Below are positions 1 through 6,152 of a DNA stretch of 7,904 bases, piece by piece (within the stretch, counting starts at the first letter, position 1; every line of letters begins with the position of its first letter). A model generated the notes under the pieces. The model made no database searches and had not been told where the DNA came from. It saw nothing but the letters and a program-made list of their open reading frames with translations. The position numbers and the translations under genes are program-made. The DNA is from an uncultured Synergistales bacterium. Lineage in GTDB: Bacteria > Synergistota > Synergistia > Synergistales > Aminobacteriaceae. The stretch is taken from positions 1 to 7,904 of the forward strand of contig CAJORD010000264.1 in the NCBI GenBank assembly GCA_905236605.1. Direction: 5' to 3'.

Positions 1-1742
1 ACAATAAAAGCTCCTATCGCGAGTTTCGTTGCGTTAAAAGCCGTCTTCATTGGAGGAGCTTTAGCAATCGCTGACCCAGCATAAGCCGCCAATGCTACCG
101 GAGGCGTTATATCCGCGACAATTCCAAAATAAAATACAAAGAAGTGTGCGCAAATTTTTTCAATTCCAATCGCAGGAGCCATTAAGATAGGCGCACAAGT
201 CGCCGCCATTATGCAGTAGTTCGCCGTCGTCGGAACTCCCATTCCTAAAATTATGCAACATATCATCGTTAGCACAAGCGCAATGAAAGCATGACCGCCG
301 GAAACGTTCACTACCATTGTAATTAATTCTGATGCAAGACCGGTTGACGTTATACAACCTGCGACAAGTCCTGCCATTGCACAAGCTACAGCTACGGTGA
401 TTGTTCCGCGTCCGCCCGCTTCGAGAGCTTCAAGAATTTTTTTCGGCGTTATTCGTTCGTCGCTGTTGAAGAGGCCCACGAAGATAGCAAGACCGATAGC
501 TATCGCCGCGGAGAATTGCATAGTGTAAATATTCATCGAGACCATTACAACGAGAACAATTAACGGCAACAACAAATAAACTTTCGGAAGTAATTTCAAA
601 ATTCGCGGCAATTCTTCTTTAGGAATGCCTTTCAATCCTAATTTTTTAGCTTCAAGATGAACGGCGATATAAATTCCTGCGAAGTAAAGCACCGCCGGAA
701 GAATTGCTTTTAATGCAACTTGCGAATACGGAATGCCCATGTATTCGGCCATTAAGAAAGCCGCCGCGCCCATTATCGGAGGCATAATCTGACCGCCAGT
801 TGAGGCCGCCGCCTCGACAGCTCCCGCAAATTCAGGCTTATAACCTGTCTTCTTCATCATCGGAATTGTTACTGAACCTGTCGTTACGGTGTTGCCGACT
901 GACGAGCCTGAAACCATTCCGCAAAGAGCCGACGATATGACCGCGACTTTAGCAGGCCCGCCCGCCGAAGCTCCTGCGATAGCGTTCGCAAGATTGATGA
1001 AGAAAGTTGAAATTCCTGTTCGCTCTAGGAAAGCTCCGAAGATTATAAACACGACGATATATTTTGCACAGACTTCAATCGGAGTGCTTCGTAATCCGTC
1101 GCCAGTCGAATAAAATAAATCGTAAATGACTTTTCCAAATCTCACTGTCGAGAACGCATAGACCATCAACGCTCCGACCACGCACAAAATCGGAATGCCT
1201 ACGCAGCGTCGACAAAGTTCCATAGTCGATAAAATTGCAAGCACCGCCATTGTAATCATTAAATGATAATTCGGGTTTCGAGGACTTGTTACACGTAAGG
1301 CGAGTTTAATAATGCTCTCGGCGTTCCATGCAAAATAAAAAAATGGAATTGCTCCGGCTAACATTATTAAAATGTCATAAAACGGAATAGAATTTGATCG
1401 CGTTTTTGTGTCAAATATAATCGGAATTGAAATTGAATCATCAAGTCCCGGTAAAATTTCGCTGGGAGTTTTTCTAATCGGATAATGTAAGTAGCCAAGA
1501 ATTAAAATTAATCCCAAGAAGACATTTAGCCTTATCTCCGGCATCGCAGTGCTGAAGAGCGTAACATAAATACAATAAAGTGAAAACAGCGCCGACAGAC
1601 ATTTGACAAGCACAGCCGGGCGACCATGCCAAATACGAGTGTTAGACTCACGGTCGTATTTTTTCATAACGCTGTCAAGCATAGCGTCAATATTTTCGTC
1701 TAATTCGCCAGTAGCCCGTGATATTAAATCAGTATCACTCAT
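1..1742 (-). CDS. TAXI-type TRAP transporter fused permease (4TM-12TM), 3' end beyond window
   Basis: This is the inner-membrane permease of a TRAP transporter, with the small (DctQ-like) and large (DctM-like) subunits fused as in TAXI-type systems. It would import a substrate delivered by the binding protein encoded just upstream, driven by an ion gradient. About 580 codons are open from ATG at 1742 to the left edge. The soluble N-terminus (residues 1-45, MSDTDLISRATGELDENID...) is followed by many hydrophobic segments. Two family signatures are visible: SGSSVGNT at about 278-285, followed by TGGQIMPPIMGAAAFL, and GMGVPTTAN at 500-508, followed by FGIVADITPPVALAAYAGSA. These correspond to the two pseudosymmetric substrate/ion-binding halves of DctM-like proteins. 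Fused TAXI permeases are usually about 630-700 residues, so a short C-terminal part is missing. The start has a good ribosome binding site (AAAGGGG, 1753-1759) with 10-nt spacing. The substrate cannot be read from the sequence. Confidence 0.93.
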   Translation of the reverse strand, partial: MSDTDLISRATGELDENIDAMLDSVMKKYDRESNTRIWHGRPAVLVKCLSALFSLYCIYVTLFSTAMPEIRLNVFLGLILILGYLHYPIRKTPSEILPGLDDSISIPIIFDTKTRSNSIPFYDILIMLAGAIPFFYFAWNAESIIKLALRVTSPRNPNYHLMITMAVLAILSTMELCRRCVGIPILCVVGALMVYAFSTVRFGKVIYDLFYSTGDGLRSTPIEVCAKYIVVFIIFGAFLERTGISTFFINLANAIAGASAGGPAKVAVISSALCGMVSGSSVGNTVTTGSVTIPMMKKTGYKPEFAGAVEAAASTGGQIMPPIMGAAAFLMAEYMGIPYSQVALKAILPAVLYFAGIYIAVHLEAKKLGLKGIPKEELPRILKLLPKVYLLLPLIVLVVMVSMNIYTMQFSAAIAIGLAIFVGLFNSDERITPKKILEALEAGGRGTITVAVACAMAGLVAGCITSTGLASELITMVVNVSGGHAFIALVLTMICCIILGMGVPTTANYCIMAATCAPILMAPAIGIEKICAHFFVFYFGIVADITPPVALAAYAGSAIAKAPPMKTAFNATKLAIGAFI

Positions 1743-1773
1743 GAAAAATTTTCCCCTTTCTAAAAATTTTTAC

Positions 1774-1807
1774 AAAAAAACGGCCACAGCAAAACGCCGC
1801 AGCCGTT
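1774..1807 (-). terminator. Rho-independent terminator/attenuator between binding protein and permease genes
   Basis: On the minus strand, AACGGCTGCGGC (1807-1796) pairs with GCTGTGGCCGTT (1790-1779) across a GTTTT loop. This gives a 12-bp stem with three G-U pairs, and the U-run (seven T, 1780-1774) begins within the last stem pairs. It lies 24 nt after the binding-protein stop codon and ends 31 nt before the permease start. On the plus strand the stem is followed by A rather than T, so it should work only in the minus direction. Partial termination here would give more binding-protein transcript than permease transcript, a known arrangement in binding-protein-dependent transporters. Its efficiency is unknown. 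Confidence 0.8.
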
Positions 1808-1831
1808 AAAAAATTCATTTACGCAAAAAAT

Positions 1832-2791
1832 TTATTTGCCTGCGACTTTAATTCCCTTTTCGCCGAAATATTTAACTGCGCCTTTGTGATAAGGTACTGC
1901 CGTGTAGCTGGCTGCAAAATTCAAATTGAGTTCCGCGCCCTTAGCATGAGCCGCTGTGATTTCGTCAACGTTTTCAAAAATTCCGTAGAGGAAGTTATAA
2001 ACGTCGGTCTCTGAAACGTCATCGAGAGCAATTACGACCGCGCCGACCGCTACTGTTACCGTGTCTTCGTCAGTGCCGTAAACTTCTTTCTTAATCACGT
2101 TCATTGAGTAATAAGGAGACTCGGCGATTAATTTCAAAACGTGTTCATCATCGAATCCAACGAGATAAACTTTCTTTGTCGTCGCCAATGAAGTTACAGC
2201 CGTCGTAGGTGCACCTGCAACGATGAAAGCCGCGTCGATTTTTCCGTCCTGCAAAGCTTCAACGCTGTCGCCGAATGATTGATAAGTCGGTTTGATGTCT
2301 TTCTCGACGTCAAGGCCGTAAACTTTCAAAACGTCAACAGCGTTGAAGTAAACGCCCGAGCCTGCTGCGCCGATTGAAACGTTTTTGCCTTTGAGGTCAG
2401 CAACTGTTTTAATATTAGGGTCAAGCGTTACAATCTGAACTTGCTCCATGTAAAGATTAGCGACTGTTGAGAAGTTGTCATATTTTTCATCGAAAAGTCT
2501 TGTGCCTCTGTAAGCATACGCGCCGACGTCCGACTGTGTGAAACCGAGTTGTGCATCGCCGTCGTCCATAGCTTCGATATTGGCTTTAGAGCCGCCGGAA
2601 GTAATCGCTGTAACGGTTGTGCTTGTCTTTTCGCCGACTTTGCCAGCAAGAACTCCGCCGAAGCCGTAATAAGTTCCCTGCGCTCCGCCGGTCGTGAATA
2701 TTAATCTCGAACCACCGGGCATAGCGTCAGCAAACGCCGCGCATGTCATAGCCATAGCGAAGACTAAAGCGAGAGAAATAATTTTCTTCAT
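1832..2791 (-). CDS. TAXI family TRAP transporter solute-binding protein
   Basis: This is a periplasmic substrate-binding protein (319 residues) of the TAXI (TRAP-associated extracytoplasmic immunogenic) family, the partner of the fused permease downstream. Residues 1-22 are a Sec signal peptide (MKKIISLALVFAMAMTCAAF then ADA), with likely cleavage after AFADA. The mature protein opens with the family hallmark LIFTTGGAQGTYYGFGG (30-46), the glycine-rich ligand-site loop. Further typical segments are the VADLKGKNVSIGAAGSG region (about 130-146) and the IDAAFIVAGAPT region (about 187-198). Length is normal for the family (about 310-340). The ATG at 2791 has a near-perfect ribosome binding site, AGGAGGT (2807-2801), with 9-nt spacing. 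Known TAXI ligands include glutamate and related organic anions, but the ligand here cannot be named. A promoter may lie in the 3' end of the preceding gene fragment. Confidence 0.95.
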   Translation of the reverse strand: MKKIISLALVFAMAMTCAAFADAMPGGSRLIFTTGGAQGTYYGFGGVLAGKVGEKTSTTVTAITSGGSKANIEAMDDGDAQLGFTQSDVGAYAYRGTRLFDEKYDNFSTVANLYMEQVQIVTLDPNIKTVADLKGKNVSIGAAGSGVYFNAVDVLKVYGLDVEKDIKPTYQSFGDSVEALQDGKIDAAFIVAGAPTTAVTSLATTKKVYLVGFDDEHVLKLIAESPYYSMNVIKKEVYGTDEDTVTVAVGAVVIALDDVSETDVYNFLYGIFENVDEITAAHAKGAELNLNFAASYTAVPYHKGAVKYFGEKGIKVAGK

Positions 2792-2820
2792 TTTTGAAAT
2801 ACCTCCTGAAAAAATTTTTA

Positions 2821-2849
2821 ATTATTCTATCATTAATTCTTCACGACAA
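2821..2849 (-). promoter_or_regulatory. Candidate sigma-70-type promoter for the TAXI-TRAP genes
   Basis: On the minus strand, TTGTCG (2849-2844) and AATAAT (2826-2821) are separated by 17 nt, matching the -35 and -10 consensus at 4 and 5 of 6 positions. Transcription would start near 2814, leaving a leader of about 23 nt that contains the AGGAGGT ribosome binding site. The -35 box lies inside the end of the Ig-like fragment. AT-rich sequence produces such matches by chance, and read-through from upstream is also possible. Confidence 0.4.
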
Positions 2850-3798
2850 TAACAGGCGCATAAATTATATTTTCGTTGAACCATGCTGAAACTGAAATTT
2901 TATGATCTTCGGGAACTGTTGTAATCTCTTCGCCGTCAAGATTATAAAATTCTACGATATCGTCATCTTCAGAAGGCTCTATGTTTTGAGGACAAGCTAG
3001 CCAAATTAATTTTGCTCCTGTTTCAATGTCTTCTGAAATTTCGAATTCGAGATCATAAAGGCCGCTTTCATTCACGAAAATTTCAGGTAAAACTGCAGCG
3101 ATTTTATGTCCGACCAAGAGTTTTATCGCTCTCACGTCTGAAATATTGCGCGGATTTCCAATGAATATTTTTTGAGAGCCATCAACATTTTTATTGTTCA
3201 AAACGTCCCAGCTTAAAGCCTGTTCGTTCAAAGTGGTTTTATTGTTTGAAAACGTCTTATCGTCAACGCACGGATAAATTACAAGCGCGACTTCCTGTTC
3301 CGTTTTTTCTTTCGTAACGCTGTTCTCGGCTGTAACTTTGAAGCTCGTTCTTATTGCGGTGCCGTCAGTCTTGTTCGAATTATAAACCCCTTTCGGAAGA
3401 GTTACGGTGAACGTGCAGTCCTTGGCACTGCTTTTTCCAGCCTTGACTGAACCTTTTGAGGGCTTCGATGAAACTTTCCATTTGATTTTCGTTTCGCTTC
3501 CTGTAACACTTGCGTCAGTGAGGCTCAGCGTAATATCTTTCGTTATCTTCTCCGTTTTGCTTGCCTGTAATTCAAGCGGTGATGACGCCTTAAACTCGGG
3601 CTTGGGGTCGGTAACGATAAATTTCACTTTCTGTTTAGCCGTAGTTTCGTAATTTGAAGCCGTTATTTCTACCGCAGTTCCGCTCTTTTTTGTAGGTTCA
3701 GGCGAACCCGTAACCGTTACAGTTCCGTTTGAAGCAAGAGTTAGACCACTGGGCAGATTTCCAGAATAAACTACAGGGGTGTAGGCGGCTTTGCTTGA
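2833..3798 (-). pseudogene. 5'-truncated gene for an Ig-like-domain surface protein
   Basis: An open frame of 321 codons ends at TAA (2833-2835) and begins directly after an in-frame TAG (3799-3801), with no signal peptide. The protein sequence starts inside an Ig-like (He_PIG-type) domain: YSGNLPSGLTLASNGTVTVT is the typical core of that family, and the domain runs to about residue 60 (FIVTDP). A second beta-rich Ig-like region spans about 65-165 (LSLTDASVTG... KVTAENS... EVALVIYP). The C-terminal region is acidic (SEDDDIVEFYNLDGEEITTV) and ends APVIVVKN. The only in-frame start-like codon near the beginning is GTG at 3627 (codon 58), inside the first domain and without a ribosome binding site, so a normal start is not credible. 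The coding frame is otherwise intact, which suggests recent loss of the 5' end. A GTG-initiated 264-residue product cannot be excluded. The function is unknown; extracellular binding or a structural role would be typical. Confidence 0.72.
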
Positions 3799-3828
3799 CT
3801 AATCAGGCATTGCCGCTCACATTAATTT

Positions 3829-6042
3829 CTAAATTTCTTCTGCTGCCAAAATACAAGCTCTCACAATTATGTCGACAGCTTCGCCCTTCGTTACAGGACG
3901 TCCGTAATAAAAATTTTCTTCGATTGAATAGACGTTCAAAACTCCAAGAGCCGCAAGCGTCGTAACGTAATCAGAATTTCTGTTCGCTTCAATTTTAAAT
4001 GGAAGCTTCGCGCCCTTCTTACGCGGAATATTTTTGAGTGTCGGAAAAGCTTCGCAAACGACACGAGCAAGTTCTCCGCGCGCCATGAGTTTATCTTTAT
4101 CAAGTCCCGAAGGCACAGGACGCTTTTTCATTTTCAAGGCTCTTTGTGCTTTCGTGAGAATTTCGCGAACGTTGAGCGTAGTTACAAGTTCATTGACGCC
4201 AAACTCGCCTTTATCCTCGCCTTTTATGATTGCCATTTCCCAAACTGGATCATCGTAAACTCCAAGATTAAACGAAACTGAATGCGGATATTCTTTCGGC
4301 GCGATTAAGCCATAAAGATTTGAAATTTGAATAGCCTTGTTTAATGAATGAGTTTCAGGGACGTCCGTGTAATTACAAAGTGAAAGATTGACACCAGAAT
4401 TTAATAATTCCCATTGGACCTTTAGAGGGTGAACTTCACGCGGTTCTTTCTTTTCGCGAACGGCAACCGCCGCTAAAGCTCCCGCAGCTTGCCCCGTCAT
4501 CATTGTGATAGGCTGAAGCCTCAAGGCTCCCTGTGCAAGTCGCGACATCGACAAATTTTTTTCTGCCGCTATGAAGCCGTCAGTGTCCTTAGGTATCAAA
4601 ATATTCATCGGGACTTGAAACGGCCCGCGCGGTCTGTTGATTATGGAACTGTTAGAGCGCTCGTCTAAATCCCATTCCATATCCGAATCCGTGTTTGCTC
4701 CGTGAAGGTCAAGAATATAACCGCCAATCGCTATAGCATCTGAAAATTCGTGGCTAGTCTGTCCGTCTCTGTAGCTCAAAGAATTTTGAAGAAGCTCGTG
4801 AGAAGTCAAAGTGTGTTCGCCAACTATGCGCCGAGATTCTCGAACATAAGGTATAACGGGCATACGCTTAACAATTTCTTGCCATTCCGCCGGAAGGTCT
4901 CTAGCGGCTTCGGGGAGGATTCTATTTTTATATTCGTCATCAGCGACGCTCCACTCCTCGCCAAGCTCATTCTGAACGTAATATATAAAATGTAAAGTCT
5001 TGATTAAGGCCTCGCGTTCAATTTGCTTTCTTAAATTTCTGTCTTCGAGATAGCCGACCGGAAGTCCGCGCTTGCCGTTCCATGCATAAGTTCCGGGATA
5101 ATCGTTGCCCCAATTTACTGTGGTCTTTGTGATGTATTCGCGATTGTCTTTATCTGCGTCGTAGCTATAAGGGTTCATGCTGTCGGGCAAGCCTCTATAG
5201 GCGTTGTGCGTCATGAAGTTTACGGGAGTTTGAACGGGGTAAGTGTTTCTGAAATTGAAGCCGTCGGCTGAAACATAACTTTCGTAATTTCGTTTTGCAA
5301 GTTCGTAACCCGGCAGCGGCTCGCGCGGTTTAAGATGGTCAGGGACGCTCGGCATATATTTATGAAGCACAGCCACCCACGTAATTTCTTGAACCATTGC
5401 ATCAGGATTCAAAAACGGTGAAACAGAATTGCCGGCCCTATATGGAATTTTTGAAAGCGGGATCATGTCGCCATATTCCGTAGCGTCGATTAAAATTTTG
5501 CAGGCGTAACGCTTATCGCTGCCTTCAAACGTACGAACCGTAACGCCGGTTATCGTGTTTTTATTTTTGTTCACGTTCGTAATTTCGGAGTTCATTAAGA
5601 AATCTATCGTGCCTTTGCGTCGAGCTTCATTGATGAGATTTACGAGAGCTTCTTGGCCGATATGAGGTTCAAAAGCGACGCTGTTGGGGGTCCAGTAACA
5701 AGTCCCCATGGATTTGCCGCGATAGTCGTAATAATTTTGAAGACGTGAAATTAATTCTCTGTATAATCCGCTCTTCTGTCGGCTCATGTCGTCCATAGTC
5801 GAAACGCCTGCGGCCGTTGCTTGTCCTCCGATCCAAGTACTAGGCTCAACGACGAGAACACTAGCTCCCATTCGTGCTGCTTGAATAGCTGCCGAGATTC
5901 CGCCTGTCCCGGCGCCTGCTATGATTATGTCGTAAGAATTTCTCGCTGCTTTTCGTGAAGCTGGGAAAGCTTCGTTCGCTAAACAGCAAAGCAGAAGCAT
6001 TATTAAAATTATCCGCGGAATTTTAATCCTTTCGTTCCTCAT
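3829..6042 (-). CDS. Secreted FAD-dependent oxidoreductase (FAD_oxidored/PF12831-like) with SLH-like C-terminus
   Basis: This 737-residue flavoprotein has an N-terminal export signal (basic MRNERIKIPR, then hydrophobic IILIMLLLCCLA, likely cleavage after EAFPA). The dinucleotide-binding fold starts at YDIIIAGAGTGGISAAIQAA (37-56), with GxGxxG at 43-48, an acidic strand end at VVEP (64-67) and IGGQ (71-74). The family motif DATEYGD is at 186-192. The closing FAD-contact region is DGFIAAEKNLSMSRLAQGAL through MTGQAAGALAA (488-525). Residues about 558-730 resemble degenerate S-layer homology repeats (YTDVPETHSLNKAIQ..., LMARGELARVVCEAF, and LAALGVLNVYS... VTKGEAVDIIVRA), implying attachment at the cell surface. 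The two cysteines at 19-20 do not make a good lipobox. The electron acceptor and substrate are unknown; members are often named only as FAD-dependent oxidoreductases. The ATG lies inside a 7-bp repeat array whose GAGG (6054-6051) acts as ribosome binding site with 8-nt spacing. It diverges from ribD. Confidence 0.88.
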   Translation of the reverse strand: MRNERIKIPRIILIMLLLCCLANEAFPASRKAARNSYDIIIAGAGTGGISAAIQAARMGASVLVVEPSTWIGGQATAAGVSTMDDMSRQKSGLYRELISRLQNYYDYRGKSMGTCYWTPNSVAFEPHIGQEALVNLINEARRKGTIDFLMNSEITNVNKNKNTITGVTVRTFEGSDKRYACKILIDATEYGDMIPLSKIPYRAGNSVSPFLNPDAMVQEITWVAVLHKYMPSVPDHLKPREPLPGYELAKRNYESYVSADGFNFRNTYPVQTPVNFMTHNAYRGLPDSMNPYSYDADKDNREYITKTTVNWGNDYPGTYAWNGKRGLPVGYLEDRNLRKQIEREALIKTLHFIYYVQNELGEEWSVADDEYKNRILPEAARDLPAEWQEIVKRMPVIPYVRESRRIVGEHTLTSHELLQNSLSYRDGQTSHEFSDAIAIGGYILDLHGANTDSDMEWDLDERSNSSIINRPRGPFQVPMNILIPKDTDGFIAAEKNLSMSRLAQGALRLQPITMMTGQAAGALAAVAVREKKEPREVHPLKVQWELLNSGVNLSLCNYTDVPETHSLNKAIQISNLYGLIAPKEYPHSVSFNLGVYDDPVWEMAIIKGEDKGEFGVNELVTTLNVREILTKAQRALKMKKRPVPSGLDKDKLMARGELARVVCEAFPTLKNIPRKKGAKLPFKIEANRNSDYVTTLAALGVLNVYSIEENFYYGRPVTKGEAVDIIVRACILAAEEI

Positions 6043-6061
6043 TCCTAATTCCTCATTCCTA
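6034..6061 (-). repeat. Four-unit 7-bp tandem repeat spanning the oxidoreductase start codon
   Basis: Read on the minus strand the units are TAGGAAT, GAGGAAT, TAGGAAT and GAGGAAC, which can also be seen as a 14-bp unit repeated about twice. The start codon of the oxidoreductase (6042-6040) bridges units 3 and 4, and GAGG of unit 2 is its likely ribosome binding site. An ATG at 6056 in the preceding period opens a three-codon minigene (ATG AGG AAT TAG) ending 2 nt before the real start. Confidence 0.85.
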
Positions 6062-6072
6062 ATTCATGAATT
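6061..6072. repeat. 12-bp perfect palindrome AATTCATGAATT
   Basis: AATTCATGAATT is identical to its reverse complement. It lies between the minus-strand repeat array and the overlapping promoter candidates, a position where a dimeric regulator could bind. It is very AT-rich and partly built from repeat-array sequence, so it may have no function. Confidence 0.3.
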
Positions 6073-6075
6073 ATC

Positions 6076-6104
6076 TTGTCAATGATAACACCGACGGCTA
6101 AAAT
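6076..6104 (+). promoter_or_regulatory. Sigma-70-type promoter candidate for the ribDE operon
   Basis: TTGTCA (6076-6081) and TAAAAT (6099-6104) are separated by exactly 17 nt, each matching consensus at 5 of 6 positions. The predicted start near 6111 gives a leader of about 42 nt that carries the plus-strand repeat array and ribosome binding site. The leader is too short to contain an FMN riboswitch (RFN element), and none of its conserved segments are visible. Confidence 0.6.
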
Positions 6105-6110
6105 ATGAAA
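6082..6110 (-). promoter_or_regulatory. Weak extended -10 promoter candidate for the FAD oxidoreductase gene
   Basis: On the minus strand TGTTATCAT (6090-6082) fits an extended -10 (TGn then TATCAT, 5 of 6). A poor -35, TTTCAT (6110-6105), lies 17 nt upstream. Transcription would start near 6075, giving a leader of about 33 nt. It overlaps the opposing ribD promoter candidate almost completely. Another possible -10, GATAAT (6075-6070), has no partner -35. Confidence 0.33.
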
Positions 6111-6118
6111 AATGCAAG

Positions 6119-6146
6119 TAGGAATTAGGAGTTAGGAAGTAGGAAG
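6119..6146 (+). repeat. Four-unit 7-bp tandem repeat ahead of the ribD start codon
   Basis: The units are TAGGAAT, TAGGAGT, TAGGAAG and TAGGAAG, followed by a run of A up to the ATG. AGGA of the last unit (6141-6144) is the ribosome binding site, 8 nt from the start at 6153. The array mirrors the one on the other side of the intergenic region: AGGAATTAGGA at 6120-6130 is the exact inverse of 6043-6053. Confidence 0.85.
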
Positions 6147-6152
6147 TAAAAA

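Noticed and set aside
160..384. 74-codon minus-strand open frame rich in Cys and Asn
   Set aside because: It is in another frame of the permease gene on the same strand. The permease frame carries clear family motifs through the same bases.
889..1113. 74-codon plus-strand open frame
   Set aside because: It lies antisense inside the TRAP permease gene, over its conserved SGSSVGNT region. Its sequence resembles no family I recognise and it has no ribosome binding site.
3407..3652. 81-codon plus-strand hydrophobic open frame
   Set aside because: It is antisense to the Ig-like fragment. Antisense reading of Lys/Glu/Thr-rich beta domains gives Leu/Phe/Ser-rich pseudo-membrane sequence by chance.
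3799..3819. Stop-codon recoding (read-through or selenocysteine) joining the oxidoreductase to the Ig-like domain
   Set aside because: Three stops of two kinds occur within 33 nt, no SECIS-like hairpin follows the TGA, and both TAG and TGA end normal genes in this window. Truncation is simpler.
6077..6082. Perfect TTGACA -35 box on the minus strand
   Set aside because: At 16-18 nt downstream the sequence is repeat-array DNA (for example GGAATG) with no acceptable -10. The match is largely the reverse complement of the plus-strand TTGTCA box.
6043..6152. FMN riboswitch controlling ribDE
   Set aside because: Riboflavin operons often have one, but this intergenic region is only 110 bp, is mostly repeats and promoter boxes, and shows none of the conserved RFN segments.
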